Positions 9,117 through 21,419 are shown, numbered from the stretch's first letter. The stretch: 56,613 nucleotides of DNA from Streptomyces huasconensis (GCA_004010275.1 RBWT01000025.1:1-56613), one strand, 5' to 3'. Notes: a model not told the origin generated them from the sequence alone. Program-made: numbers and translations.

Positions 9117-11243
9117 TCAGCCCGAGACGCTGGCGCGGCCGTTCTCGATGTGACCCATGAGGCGGCGGCGGAACGCGGTGTCACGGTCCGTCGTGACCTC
9201 TATGTCGTACCAGCCGTGCTCGTCGTCCGTCCGCCAGGCGACGGTGCGGCTGCTGCCCGCCTTGACGCGGACGGTGCGCGTGCGGCGCCTGACGTCGTCC
9301 TCGTCCACGTACCCGAGCGGCTTGACCGTGAAGACCAGCTCGCCGCGGCCGCGGTTGGCGAGGGTGAGGTGGATCTCGCGGCGGGTGATCGCCGAGGCGA
9401 GCCGCGCGCCGCCGTCCTTGCCGCCCTTGCCGTCCTTGACTGGGGCGCCGCCCTCGAACTCCCGTCGGAAGCCGTTCGGCCCGGTGACGGTGAAGTCGTA
9501 CGCGTCGCCCCGGACCGGCACACTCCAGGAGCCCTTGCGGACGACGTCCTGATGCTGCGGGACGGTGTACTCACCGGCGTAGGGGTAGAGCGCGAAGTGC
9601 GCGCTGGAGCTGCCGCCGTTGCGCAGCCGCACCGTGAGCGTGCCGTCCTCGGCGGGCCGCACGTCCGCGTCCGGCTGGTACGGCAGCGGGCGGGCGCGCC
9701 GCACGCCCGGCTCCTGCACCGGCATGGCCTGCTTCAGGGGCGGCTGCGGCCGCCAGCGGCCGCTGAACGCCGGGATGGGGCCCGGCTGCTCGACGTCCGG
9801 CTGCCGGTGGGCGCGCCGGAAGTCGAAGGCGCCGGTGAGGTCGCCGGTGACCTTGCGACGCCAGGCACTGATGTTCGGTTCCTCGACGCCGGTCCACTTC
9901 TCCAGGAAGCGCACGACGGAGGTGTGGTCGAAGACCTCGGAGCAGACGTAGCCGCCGACGGTCCACGGGGAGACGACGAGCATCGGCACGCGCATGCCGA
10001 GTCCGGTCGGCCGGCCCTCCCAGCGCTCCTCCTTCTCCTCGGCCGAGTCGCCGCCGGGCACGGGCGGCGGGACGTGGTCGAAGAAGCCGTCGTTCTCGTC
10101 GTAGTTGATGAAGACGGCGGTGCGGCGCCACACCTCGGGGTGCGAGGCGAGCGCGTCGAGGATCTTGTAGACGATCGTCGCGCTGTGGATCGGCGACGAG
10201 ACGCCGGGGTGCTCGGAGTCGACGGCGGAGGGCACCAGATAGGTGACCTTCGCGAGCTTGCCGCCCGCGACGTCCTTGGCGAACTCCTCGGCGAGCCTGC
10301 CCGTCGGCACGCGCCGCAGACCGCGCTCGAACAACGAGCGCTCGTGCTTGCTCAGCGTGGCGACGCCCTCCTCCAAGGTGGCGAGCAGTTTGGCGCGCTC
10401 GGCCTCGTCCTTGGTGTCGCGCACCTTGGCGTAGAAGGCCTCCATGAAGGTGAGGCCGGTCTTGGCCAGGGCCTTGCGGGCGATGGCCTTGAAGGTGGTG
10501 AAGAACTCGATCTGGCTGTCGGTGAAGTTCTCCCACTCCGTGTACGTGCGCCAGCTCACGCCCGCCTTCTCCAGGCGCTCGGCGTAGGTCCCCCAGCCGT
10601 AACCGGGGTGGGTGCCCTCGGCGTACGCGTCGTTGCCGACGGCCCGCTTGCCGTTCGCCTCGTGGCCCGTCTTTCCGCTCCACAGGTGGTTGCGGTTGGG
10701 GCTGGTGGAGGTGTGGATGGAGGAGTGGTAGGCGTCGCAGACGGTGAAGGTGTCGGCGAGTTCGTAGTGCAGCGGGATGTCCTCGCGCGTGTAGTACGCC
10801 ATGGTCGCCGCGGTCTTGGCGGTGATCCAGCCGTCCATCCAGCCGTCGTGCCAGGCCTTGGCGCCGCCTCCCCAGGAGTGGTCGAGGTCGCCGATGTACT
10901 GGAGGTCCTTCTTCTGCGTCTTCGCCGCCTCCCGGACCGGGAAGGGCAGGACGGTACGCAGGCCGTCGGGCTGCTCGAAGACCGGCTTGCCGCTCGGCAG
11001 CCGGATGGCGTTGCGGTCGCCGAAGCCGCGCACACCCCGCAGGGACCCGAAGTAGTGATCGAAGGAACGGTTCTCCTGCATCAGGATCACGACGTGCTCG
11101 ATCGAGTCGAGACCGCCTCCGCGCGGCGGCTCGTGCGCGAGCGCCTCCCGCAGCGACGGCGGCAGGAAGGAACCGGCGGCGGCCGCGCCGAGCGCACCGC
11201 CGCCGATCGCCATCAGGCGTCTGCGCGAAATCTCCGGAGTCAC
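9117..11243 (-). CDS. Tat-exported phosphocholine-specific phospholipase C / acid phosphatase family
   Basis: Secreted phosphoesterase of 708 aa that would hydrolyse phospholipids such as phosphatidylcholine. Seen: a Tat signal 'SRRRLMAIGGGALGAAAAGS' in the first 25 residues, the catalytic N-terminal motif 'IEHVVILMQENRSFDHYFG', 'STSPNRNHLWSG', 'VFINYDENDGFFDHVPPP' and 'RVPMLVVSPW', all typical of the alkaline-phosphatase-like PLC family, then two C-terminal beta domains of unknown function as in PlcC/PlcN. I chose GTG 11243 because it is seven bases after GGGAGG and places the twin arginines at the N terminus. Monocistronic, with a strong terminator. Phosphate control is common in the family, but I did not find a clear PHO box. 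Confidence 0.93.
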   Translation of the reverse strand: MTPEISRRRLMAIGGGALGAAAAGSFLPPSLREALAHEPPRGGGLDSIEHVVILMQENRSFDHYFGSLRGVRGFGDRNAIRLPSGKPVFEQPDGLRTVLPFPVREAAKTQKKDLQYIGDLDHSWGGGAKAWHDGWMDGWITAKTAATMAYYTREDIPLHYELADTFTVCDAYHSSIHTSTSPNRNHLWSGKTGHEANGKRAVGNDAYAEGTHPGYGWGTYAERLEKAGVSWRTYTEWENFTDSQIEFFTTFKAIARKALAKTGLTFMEAFYAKVRDTKDEAERAKLLATLEEGVATLSKHERSLFERGLRRVPTGRLAEEFAKDVAGGKLAKVTYLVPSAVDSEHPGVSSPIHSATIVYKILDALASHPEVWRRTAVFINYDENDGFFDHVPPPVPGGDSAEEKEERWEGRPTGLGMRVPMLVVSPWTVGGYVCSEVFDHTSVVRFLEKWTGVEEPNISAWRRKVTGDLTGAFDFRRAHRQPDVEQPGPIPAFSGRWRPQPPLKQAMPVQEPGVRRARPLPYQPDADVRPAEDGTLTVRLRNGGSSSAHFALYPYAGEYTVPQHQDVVRKGSWSVPVRGDAYDFTVTGPNGFRREFEGGAPVKDGKGGKDGGARLASAITRREIHLTLANRGRGELVFTVKPLGYVDEDDVRRRTRTVRVKAGSSRTVAWRTDDEHGWYDIEVTTDRDTAFRRRLMGHIENGRASVSG

Positions 11244-11504
11244 GTACGACCTCCCAGTAGTCCTGGCCCTGTGGCCGGCCGGCCCTGGCCGTTGACCAAT
11301 GGTTCTCTGCTGATCCATTGCCTTGTACGGCGGGGACGCTAGTGACGTCCGGTTTCGTTGTGAAGGCCGCTGTACGAAGTCGGGGTGAACGTCCAAAAGG
11401 TCCCGGACGCGAAGACTGGTCCGGCCCACCTGGGTGGCCGTCGGCGGAAGCGTCGGCGGTGGTCGGCGCGGGCGTTGTCAGTGGCGGGTGCCATCCTCGG
11501 ACGC

Positions 11505-12728
11505 ATGGAGATCACCGCACGCATCGCCGCCTTCACGGACCTGGTCGGGCCGCCGCCCGACCCTGTGCCCGCCGTCGACTGGGCGGTGGTGGAGGCCTGG
11601 CTGGAGGTGCCGCTCCCGGCCGACTACAAGGCGCTGGTGTCGGCCTACGGCCCGGCGGAGATAGGCGGACCGGGCCGCCCCGACGCCCCGTCCGTCCGGC
11701 TGCACACCCCCTGCGTCAGCGCCGACGGTCGCTACGATTTCGCCGCGTGGGTCCTGGAGACCCACCGCCACTCGGCGATCAGGCCGCACATGTTCACCAA
11801 GGAGCAGCGCCGCTTCCTGCCCGATGAGGGCGGTCTCCTCGCCTTCGCCACCACCTCGGGCGGGGACCACCTCTTCTGGGACACCTCCGTATCGAAGGAC
11901 CCGGACGAGTGGCCGGTGGTGCTGCTGACCACGTCGGTGGCGGTCGGCGGCGCCAAGCCCTGGGTGGCGTACGAACTCCCGCTTCTGGAGTGGCTGTTCA
12001 GGGCCGTCCGCGACGGCGTGCCGAACCCCGGCGAGCCCGGCGGGCTCCTGGGCCCCCTGCCGCCCGCCGTGCGCACCTGGCCGCCCCTCGCCGACGCCAC
12101 GCCCTGGGCACCGCCGCCCCGCGGCACCTATGTGGACGCCCGCCAGCACGCCGCGCTCACCGAGGGCGAGGGCCTGGAGGCGGTCACCGCGCTGATACCC
12201 CCGCCCCTCGATCCCTACGTGGGCGAGGGCACATGGGAGCAGCTCTTCGAGCGGCTCGGCACCCGGCTGCCCCCGGACTTCATGGCGCTGAGCGAGCGGT
12301 ACGGCGCGGGGAACTGGAGCTGGTGGCTCGACATGCCGGCCCCGCTCGACCTCGGCCACCGGCTCGGCCTGGCGGCGGGGGTGGAGGAGATGCTGGAGGG
12401 GTACCGCAGCCTGCGCGAGGCGCATCCGCAGTTCTACCCCCTGCCCGCCTGGCCCGAGCCGGGAGGTTTCCTGCCGGCCGTCTCCACGATCGACGGGGAC
12501 CAGATCGGCTGGTGCGTCGAGGGAGAGCCCGAGCAGTGGCGCGTGGCCGTCAACCCCCGGCACACGGACCAGGGCCCGCCCCTGGAGGGGAACTTCACCG
12601 AGACGCTGCTGAACTGGCTGCGCGGCGGCCCCGGCAACTCCGCCTTCTACGGCCTGCGCAAGGACCAGGACCCGCTGGAGGAGATGTTCTTCGAGCCGTT
12701 CGGCCCGCCGCGGCCCGACGTGCCGTAG
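11505..12728 (+). CDS. Protein with two SMI1/KNR4 (SUKH) domains
   Basis: Cytoplasmic 407-aa protein. The SUKH superfamily includes yeast Smi1/Knr4 and many bacterial immunity proteins against secreted toxins. Seen: a first domain (about residues 20-170) with 'VVEAWLEVPLPADYKALVSAYGPAEIG' (given here in parts: 'VEAWLEVPLPADYKAL', 'VSAYGPAEIG') and 'GGLLAFATTSGGDHLFWDT', and a second (about 235-390) with 'FERLGTRLPPDFMALSERYG' and 'WCVEGEPEQWRVAV'. The ATG at 11505 was chosen over upstream starts because the SUKH domain starts soon after it. No toxin gene is adjacent, so it is either an orphan immunity protein or a housekeeping regulator. Its stop lies inside a 30-bp tandem duplication. Confidence 0.85.
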   Translation: MEITARIAAFTDLVGPPPDPVPAVDWAVVEAWLEVPLPADYKALVSAYGPAEIGGPGRPDAPSVRLHTPCVSADGRYDFAAWVLETHRHSAIRPHMFTKEQRRFLPDEGGLLAFATTSGGDHLFWDTSVSKDPDEWPVVLLTTSVAVGGAKPWVAYELPLLEWLFRAVRDGVPNPGEPGGLLGPLPPAVRTWPPLADATPWAPPPRGTYVDARQHAALTEGEGLEAVTALIPPPLDPYVGEGTWEQLFERLGTRLPPDFMALSERYGAGNWSWWLDMPAPLDLGHRLGLAAGVEEMLEGYRSLREAHPQFYPLPAWPEPGGFLPAVSTIDGDQIGWCVEGEPEQWRVAVNPRHTDQGPPLEGNFTETLLNWLRGGPGNSAFYGLRKDQDPLEEMFFEPFGPPRPDVP

Positions 12729-12778
12729 CGGTCCTGGCGGTACGCGAACGTGCCGTAGCGGTCCTGGCGGTACGCGAA
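12719..12778 (+). repeat. Perfect 30-bp tandem duplication over the SUKH stop codon
   Basis: Two identical 30-base units, 12719-12748 and 12749-12778, each starting CGTGCCGTAGCGGTCC and ending GGTACGCGAA. The TAG stop of the SUKH gene lies in the first unit and is copied in the second. Confidence 0.95.
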
Positions 12779-12779
12779 A

Positions 12780-12811
12780 GGGGCGGCGCCCCCTTTCGGG
12801 TGCGCCGCCCC
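12780..12811. terminator. Bidirectional hairpin between SUKH gene and gatB
   Basis: Perfect 10-bp stem GGGGCGGCGC / GCGCCGCCCC with a 12-base loop, between two convergent genes. It can end transcription from both sides. Confidence 0.8.
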
Positions 12812-12830
12812 TCGCCTGGCCGCAGGGGGC

Positions 12831-14345
12831 TCAGCCTTCGCTGACGCCCAGCTTCTCCAGGATCAGTTCCTTCACACGGGCCGCGTCGGCCTGGCCACGG
12901 GTGGCCTTCATGACCGCGCCGACCAGGGCGCCGGCCGCGGCGACCTTGCCGCCGCGGATCTTCTCGGCGATGGCGGCGTTGCCGGCGATGGCCTCGTCGA
13001 CGGCGGCGGTGAGCGCGCCCTCGTCCGAGACGACCTTCAGGCCGCGCTTCTCGACGACCTCGTCCGGGGTGCCCTCGCCCTTCAGGACGCCCTCGATGAC
13101 CTGGCGCGCCAGCTTGTCGTTCAGGTCACCCTTGGCGACCAGCTCGGCGACCCGGGCGACGTGCTCCGGCGTGATCGCCAGCGAGCCGAGGTCCACACCC
13201 TGCTCGTTGGCGTGCCGGGCCAGCTCGCCCATCCACCACTTGCGGGCCGACGCGGCGTCCGCGCCCGCGTTGATCGTGGCGACGATCGGGCCGATGGCGT
13301 CGGCGTTGAGGATCGACTGCATGTCGTGCTCGGAGATGCCCCACTCCTCGCGGAGCCGGTTGCGGCGCAGCCGCGGCAGCTCCGGAAGGCCGGCGCGCAG
13401 CTCCTCGACCCACTCGCGGGACGGGGCGACGGGGACGAGGTCGGGCTCCGGGAAGTACCGGTAGTCCTCGGCGTTGTCCTTGATGCGGCCGGAGGTCGTG
13501 GAGCCGTCGTCCTCGTGGAAGTGACGGGTCTCCTGGATGATCGTGCCGCCCGAGGAGAGCACCGCGGCGTGGCGCTGGATCTCGTAGCGCGCGGCGCGCT
13601 CCACGGAGCGCAGCGAGTTGACGTTCTTCGTCTCGCTGCGGGTGCCGAACTCCTGCTGCCCCTTGGGGCGCAGCGAGAGGTTGACGTCGCAGCGCATCTG
13701 GCCCTTGTCCATGCGGGCCTCGGAGACGTCGAGCGCCTTGATCAGCTCGCGCAGCTCGGCGACGTACGCCTTGGCGACCTCGGGGGCGCGCTCGCCCGCG
13801 CCCTCGATCGGCTTGGTGACGATCTCGATCAGCGGGATGCCGGCGCGGTTGTAGTCCAGGAGCGAGTGCGAGGCGCCGTGGATGCGGCCCGTCGCGCCGC
13901 CCACGTGGGTGGACTTGCCGGTGTCCTCCTCCATGTGAGCGCGCTCGATCTCCACGCGGAAGACCTCGCCGTCCTCCAGCTGGACGTCCAGATAGCCGTT
14001 GAAGGCGATCGGCTCGTCGTACTGGGAGGTCTGGAAGTTCTTCGGCATGTCCGGATAGAAGTAGTTCTTCCGGGCGAAGCGGCACCACTCGGCGATCTCG
14101 CAGTTCAGCGCGAGGCCGATCTTGATGGCGGACTCGACGCCGATTTCGTTGACGACCGGCAGCGCGCCGGGCAGGCCGAGGCAGGTCGGGCAGGTCTGGC
14201 TGTTCGCGCCCTGCTTGAGGGCGGTCGAGCAGCCGCAGAACATCTTGGTCTTGGTGCCCAGCTCGACATGGACCTCGAGGCCCATGACGGGGTCGTACGT
14301 CGCGAGGGCTTCCTCGTACGACACCAGGTCGGTAGTGACAGTCAC
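12831..14345 (-). CDS. gatB: Asp-tRNA(Asn)/Glu-tRNA(Gln) amidotransferase subunit B
   Basis: tRNA-binding and kinase subunit of GatCAB, which phosphorylates and then amidates Glu-tRNA(Gln) (and Asp-tRNA(Asn)) with ammonia tunnelled from GatA. The frame is intact at 504 aa, a normal length. Seen: '[20 protein letters not shown]', the zinc-type cysteines '[10 protein letters not shown]', '[17 protein letters not shown]', '[18 protein letters not shown]', and the C-terminal YqeY-like helical domain to '[11 protein letters not shown]'. GTG start at 14345. It follows gatC, gatA and a 79-aa ORF on the same strand, with a hairpin after it. Streptomyces lack GlnRS, so this route is needed for Gln-tRNA. 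Confidence 0.98.
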   Translation of the reverse strand: MTVTTDLVSYEEALATYDPVMGLEVHVELGTKTKMFCGCSTALKQGANSQTCPTCLGLPGALPVVNEIGVESAIKIGLALNCEIAEWCRFARKNYFYPDMPKNFQTSQYDEPIAFNGYLDVQLEDGEVFRVEIERAHMEEDTGKSTHVGGATGRIHGASHSLLDYNRAGIPLIEIVTKPIEGAGERAPEVAKAYVAELRELIKALDVSEARMDKGQMRCDVNLSLRPKGQQEFGTRSETKNVNSLRSVERAARYEIQRHAAVLSSGGTIIQETRHFHEDDGSTTSGRIKDNAEDYRYFPEPDLVPVAPSREWVEELRAGLPELPRLRRNRLREEWGISEHDMQSILNADAIGPIVATINAGADAASARKWWMGELARHANEQGVDLGSLAITPEHVARVAELVAKGDLNDKLARQVIEGVLKGEGTPDEVVEKRGLKVVSDEGALTAAVDEAIAGNAAIAEKIRGGKVAAAGALVGAVMKATRGQADAARVKELILEKLGVSEG

Positions 14346-14361
14346 GGTGAAACTTTCCCTC

Positions 14362-14601
14362 TCAGCCCAGCAGGACGTCGTCGTCGCCGAGGCGCTTGAG
14401 CTCCCGCAGGAGCAGCGCGACGCCGGTGGCGATGGCGGCAGCGGAGACGACGGCGTCCACGAGGCGGAGCGTGTCGTTCTCGCGGCGGGCCAGCTTGGCC
14501 TGCTTGAGCACGGAGACCGCGCCGAACGCGGTGGTGCCGATCGACAGATACGTACCGGTCTTGGACTTCTTGAAGCCCTTGGCCTTGTTCAGAGCGCTCA
14601 C
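14362..14601 (-). CDS. Small membrane protein between gatA and gatB
   Basis: A 79-aa protein with an N-terminal basic part ('[20 protein letters not shown]') and one or two hydrophobic helices ('[19 protein letters not shown]'), followed by an acidic end 'LGDDDVLLG'. No known function. Its GTG start overlaps the gatA TGA in a GTGA arrangement, so it is very likely translated by coupling to gatA, and gatB begins 16 bases after its stop. Being locked in the middle of the gatCAB operon suggests a linked role or just stable co-inheritance. No homology claim can be made from sequence alone. Confidence 0.75.
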   Translation of the reverse strand: MSALNKAKGFKKSKTGTYLSIGTTAFGAVSVLKQAKLARRENDTLRLVDAVVSAAAIATGVALLLRELKRLGDDDVLLG

Positions 14602-16090
14602 AGCGACGGTGCCTCCTCCAGCAGCGGGTGCCCCCACTTTTCCACGAAGGCGGCCTCGACGGCGGCTCCCACCTTGTACAGGCGGTCGTCCTTCATGGCG
14701 GGGGCGATGATCTGAAGTCCGACGGGCAGGCCGTCCTCCGGTGCGAGACCGCAGGGCAGCGACATGGCGGAGTTGCCCGCCAGGTTGGTCGGGATGGTGC
14801 ACAGGTCGGCCAGGTACATCGCCATCGGGTCGTCGGCGCGCTCGCCGATCGGGAAGGCGGTGGTCGGCGTCGTCGGGGAGACGATCACGTCGACCTGCTC
14901 GAAGGCCGCCTCGAACTCACGGGTGATGAGCGTGCGGACCTTCTGGGCGCTGCCGTAGTACGCGTCGTAGTAGCCGGAGCTGAGCGCGTACGTGCCGAGG
15001 ATGATGCGGCGCTTGACCTCGTCGCCGAAGCCGGCCTCGCGGGTGAGCGCGGTGACGTCCTCGGCGGACTTCGTGCCGTCGTCGCCGACGCGCAGGCCGT
15101 AGCGCATGGCGTCGAACCGGGCGAGGTTCGAGGAGCACTCGGAGGGCGCGATCAGGTAGTACGCGGAGAGCGCCAGGTCGAACGTCGGGCAGTCCAGCTC
15201 GACGATCTCGGCGCCGAGCGACTTCAGCAGCTCCACGGACTCGTCGAAGCGCTGGACGACGCCGGCCTGATAGCCCTCGCCGCGGAACTGCTTGACGACG
15301 CCGACGCGCATGCCCTGGACGGAGCCGTTGCGCGCGGCCTCGACGACCGGCGGGACCGGGGCATCGATGGACGTCGAGTCCAGCTCGTCGTGGCCGGCGA
15401 TGGCCTCGTGCAGCAGCGCCGCGTCGAGGACGGTGCGGGCGCAGGGGCCGCCCTGGTCCAGGGAGCTGGAGAAGGCCACCATGCCGTAGCGGGAGACGCC
15501 GCCGTAGGTGGGCTTGACGCCGACCGTGCCGGTGACGGCCGCGGGCTGGCGGATGGAGCCGCCGGTGTCCGTGCCGAGGGTGAGGGGGGCCTCGTAGGCG
15601 GCGAGGGCGGCGGCGGAACCGCCTCCGGAGCCGCCGGGGATGCGGGTGAGGTCCCAGGGGTTGCCGGTCGGGCCGTAGGCGCTGTTCTCGGTGGAGGACC
15701 CCATGGCGAACTCGTCCATGTTGGTCTTGCCGAGGATGACGACGTCGGCGGCCTTGAGCTTCTTGGTGACCGTCGCGTCGTACGGCGGAATCCAGCCCTC
15801 GAGGATCTTGGAGCCGACCGTGGTCGGGATGCCCTCGGTGGTGAAGATGTCCTTGAGCGCGACGGGAACGCCGGCCAGCGGGCCGAGCTTCTCGCCCCGG
15901 GCGCACTTCTCGTCGACGGCGCGGGCCTGCGCGAGGGCGCCTCGCGGTCGACGTACAGGAAGGCGTTCACCTTCTCGTCGACGGCGTCGATGCGGGCCAG
16001 GTGGGCCTCGGTGACCTCGACGGCCGTCAGCTCGCCGGAGGCGATCTTCGACGCGATCTCGGCGGCGGTGAGCTTGATGATGTCCGTCAT
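14598..16090 (-). CDS. gatA: Asp-tRNA(Asn)/Glu-tRNA(Gln) amidotransferase subunit A (frameshifted)
   Basis: Glutaminase subunit of GatCAB, amidase-signature family, about 497 aa when repaired. Seen: start '[20 protein letters not shown]', catalytic Lys in '[11 protein letters not shown]', the Gly/Ser-rich loop '[15 protein letters not shown]' and the cis-Ser segment '[17 protein letters not shown]'. A single G is missing near 15941 (GAGGGCGCC read as GAGGCGCC, in 'YVDREGALAQAR'), which splits the gene. All catalytic parts are present and the gene should be essential, so a sequence error is the likely cause. It starts 4 bases after gatC and its stop overlaps the next start. Confidence 0.95.
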
Positions 16091-16094
16091 GTTC

Positions 16095-16391
16095 TTAGTC
16101 CTCCCCCAGGATCTGCGGCACCTTGAAACGCTGCTGCTCCTGGGCCGGGGCGCCAGAGAGCGCCTGCTCGGGGGTGAGCGACGGACGGACCTCGTCCGCG
16201 CGCATGACGTTCGTCAGCGGCAGCGGGTGCGAGGTCGGCGGTACGTCTTGGTCGGCGACCTCCGAGACGCGGGCGACCGCGCCGATGATGTCGTCGAGCT
16301 GTCCGGCGAAGTGGTCGAGCTCCTCGGCCTTCAGCTCCAGACGTGCAAGGCGGGCGAGGTGGGCGACCTCCTCGCGCGTGATGCCAGGCAT
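16095..16391 (-). CDS. gatC: Asp-tRNA(Asn)/Glu-tRNA(Gln) amidotransferase subunit C
   Basis: Small 98-aa subunit that wraps around GatA and ties it to GatB. Seen: '[20 protein letters not shown]' at the N terminus, the classic GatC start, '[14 protein letters not shown]' in the middle, and '[15 protein letters not shown]'-like C-terminal text ('[20 protein letters not shown]'). The ATG at 16391 is certain from homology, and the longer open frame upstream is not coding. It is the first gene of the gatC-gatA-ORF-gatB unit. A possible -10 box (TAGGAT, 16437-16432 on this strand) lies about 40 bases upstream, so the operon promoter is likely here. The -35 is weak. Confidence 0.96.
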   Translation of the reverse strand: MPGITREEVAHLARLARLELKAEELDHFAGQLDDIIGAVARVSEVADQDVPPTSHPLPLTNVMRADEVRPSLTPEQALSGAPAQEQQRFKVPQILGED

Positions 16392-18889
16392 GCGGCGATC
16401 CTCAGGGGTGAGTGTGCGGGTTGTGACCCCAATCCTATGGGTCGGCGTGGTGTGGCCGTTAAACGGTTTCCCCGCGGGGGCCCGGCGGCCCGGGCCACGC
16501 GTGTCCCGGACCGCTTCCGTCGTACGGCGTCCCGCGTCGCCAGGGCCGGAGTCGGCGCGGTCAACTTCACCACGTGCCCCGACGACTCCCCCACCTCGGA
16601 GCCCTCGGCCAGCGCCGCCGCCTCGGCCTCGGCCGCGACGTCCGCGGGCCTGCGCCAGCCGCGCGAGCCCCGGGCCCGCAGCCACGCCGTCGTCTCCTCG
16701 GGCGGCATCGCCGCGGCGACCAGCCACCCCTGCACCGCGTCGCACCCGAGGTCCCGCAGCCGCTCCGCGTCTCGTCGTCCTCGACGCCCTCGGCGACGAC
16801 GAGCAGGCCGAGGGAGTGCGCGAGGTCGACGGTGCAGCGGACGATCTCCGCGTCCTCGTTGTCCACCGCGAGCCGTGCCACGAAGGAGCGGTCGATCTTC
16901 AGCTCGCTGACGGGCAGCCGCCGCAGGTGGACGAGAGACGAGTACCCGGTGCCGAAGTCGTCGAGGGACATCTTGACGCCGTGGCCGGTGAGCCCGGCCA
17001 GGGTGTCCGCGGCGCGCTGCGGGTCCTCCAGGAGCACGTGTTCGGTTATCTCCAGTTGCAGCGCCCCGGCCGGGACCCCGTGCCGGGCGAGGCGGGCCGC
17101 GACCGAGCCCGCGAAGCCGGGGGTGTGGACGTCGCGCGGCGAGACGTTCACGGCGACGGGGACCTTCAGGCCCTGCGCCTGCCACTTGGCCACCTGGCCG
17201 AGGGCCGACTCCAGGACGTACTCCGTGAGGTGCGGCATGAGGCCGGAGGACTCGGCGATGGCGATGAACTCGTCCGGCGGCACCTTCCCGCGCTCGGGGT
17301 GCACCCACCGCACCAGGGCCTCGAGGCGGCCACCTTGCCGTCGAAGCGGACCTTGGGCTGGTAGTGCAGTTCGACGTCGCCCGCGTCCAGCGCCCGCCGC
17401 AGGTCACCCAGGAGGCCGAGGCGGTCCGGGGTGTTGGAGTCCCGCTTGGACTCGTACACCTCGACGCCCGTGCGGTCCCGCTTGGCCTGGTACATCGCCA
17501 CGTCCGCCCGCCGCAGCAGCCCTTCGGCGTCGAGCGCGTGGTCGGGGAAGACGGCGAGGCCCGCGCTGGCCTCCAGGACCAGCGTGAGGCCGTCGAGGTC
17601 GAGCGGTGAGCCGAGGGCCGCGACCAACTGGCGGGCCACGCGCGTGGCGGAGGTCGTGGAGTCGGCGATGGGGAGCAGTACGGCGAACTCGTCGCCGCCG
17701 AGCCGGGCCGCCTCCGCGCCGCGCGGCAGCGCGAGCCGCAGCCGGTCCGCTATCTGCAGCAGCAGCCGGTCACCGGCGAGGTGCCCGAGGGTGTCGTTCA
17801 CCGAGCGGAAACGGTCCATGTCGATCAGCATCAGGGCCGAACGCGCCCCGATCCGCTCGGCATCGTCCAGAGCCGTCCAGGTCCGCTCCAGCAGCCACTG
17901 CCGGTTGGGCAGTCCGGTGAGCGGGTCCCTCAGCTGCTCCTCGGCGCGGGCGCGGGCGATCCACAGGGTGGAGTCGAGCGCCACCAGCGGGATCGCGAAG
18001 AGCGGCAGCAGGATCGGCAGGGAGATCGCCACCACGCAGATCAGCGGGGCGATGCCGAGCAGCGCGATGCCGAGGAGTCCCTGGCGCACCAGGGCCGTTC
18101 GGGTGACGGTGGGCAGGGCTCCGGTGCGCGGCGCGTGGACGTACCAGAGCAGGACGCGGGTGACGACGAGGTAGGCGACGGCTACCAGGGCCACCTTGGG
18201 GGCGGTGTACAGGTCCCAGGTCTCGGGCAGCCAGGGCGACTCGGCGGTCGGCGCGGTGCCGAACGCGGCCAGGGTGAGCGCGCCCGCGCCGATGCCGAGG
18301 ATGTCGACCGCGCCGTGCAGCACGCCTTGGCGCCAGCGGTGTCGGCGCGCGGCGCGACCAGGACGACGACGGTGAGGCTGACCATGCCGGCGGGCACCCA
18401 GCCGTACAGCAGCAGGACGGCGACGGTGAGCGCCCCGCCGGAGCCCGTGCCGCCCCACCAGCGGTCCCGGCCGAGGGCGATGAGGTGAGCGACGATGAGC
18501 CCGGTGAGGACGGCGAAGGACCAGCCGGCGGCACCGGTGGGGAACAGCGCGTGCCGGCCCGTGAACGCCTGGAAGAAGCCGGTGCCCAGCAGGATCGCGG
18601 CCGCCGTGACGACCACGAGGGGCAGGAGCGGCCAGGGGTCGCGGGGGTCCTGCTCGACGGGGCCGCCCACCATCACCACGGCGCTCGCCGTGCCGCGCCC
18701 CGAGGTGGGGGCGGTCCAGGCCCGCTCGCGGGGTTCGATGGCCGTGCTCAGCGCCCCGGCCGAAGTCCCGCCCGGGGCGGCCTGATCGGCGGCCTGTCCG
18801 GTCCGGCGGCCGCGCAGCCAGGTGCCCGGCGCGTGCCACCGGCGCGCGCGCAGCGGTGAGTCCGGGGCGGCGCTCTCGGTCGGTTCCAT
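16331..18889 (-). CDS. rmdB: Membrane GGDEF-EAL c-di-GMP protein, RmdB-like (frameshifted several times)
   Basis: Inner-membrane protein that turns over cyclic di-GMP, a signal controlling Streptomyces development. Seen: start '[18 protein letters not shown]' at ATG 18889 (ribosome site AGAGGG), about six TM segments (for example '[20 protein letters not shown]', '[20 protein letters not shown]'), intact '[13 protein letters not shown]', and an EAL domain with '[12 protein letters not shown]', '[10 protein letters not shown]', '[16 protein letters not shown]', '[10 protein letters not shown]' and '[11 protein letters not shown]', so phosphodiesterase residues are present. Indels near 18340, 17328 and 16769 break the frame. 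The repaired frame runs to 16331, across the presumed gatC promoter, so the true stop is probably earlier. The symbol rests on recalled order next to ligA and gatC in S. coelicolor. Confidence 0.85.
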
Positions 18890-19204
18890 TCCCGTCCCTC
18901 TCACAGCCGGCGGTGCCCACGCCCTACGGACTCGGCCCGGAATCGGCCGCGCCCGAAAATCCGTTCCCTCGCTCTCCATGAGCGAGGGGGATGCTCTGCT
19001 CCCGAACTCGTGCCGAGTGGGGGATGCTCCCTTCCAGGCTCTTGGTGAGCAGGAGATGCCCCACTCGCAGCGGGGCACGGCAGGCGCACACCTCAACAGT
19101 AGGCCGCAGAAGGCTTCCACGGGCAGCGGTCGACCACGGTTGCCCGAATGCGACCCGGCCACCCGTATGCATCTGGTATGCGCTGAACGGGTGGCCTTCA
19201 ACCG
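18890..19204 (-). other. Structured intergenic region upstream of the GGDEF-EAL gene
   Basis: 315 bases without a gene. It holds the ligA terminator (19157-19196), a 9-bp hairpin CCCTCGCTC / GAGCGAGGG (18966-18974 and 18980-18988) and a 9-bp inverted repeat CGAGTGGGG / CCCCACTCG (19014-19022 and 19059-19067), with repeated GGGGATGCTC-like words. It is likely promoter and 5' leader of the gene starting at 18889. Confidence 0.5.
19157..19196 (-). terminator. Hairpin terminator after ligA
   Basis: Perfect 10-bp stem GGCCACCCGT / ACGGGTGGCC with a 20-base loop, 9 bases beyond the ligA stop. Confidence 0.75.
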
Positions 19205-21409
<2,205 letters not shown>

Positions 21410-21419
21410 TCATACCCAA

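Noticed and set aside
11268..11285. GGCCGGCCGGCC run upstream of the phospholipase gene
   Set aside because: Simple GC-rich palindrome expected by chance in this genome, with no second copy.
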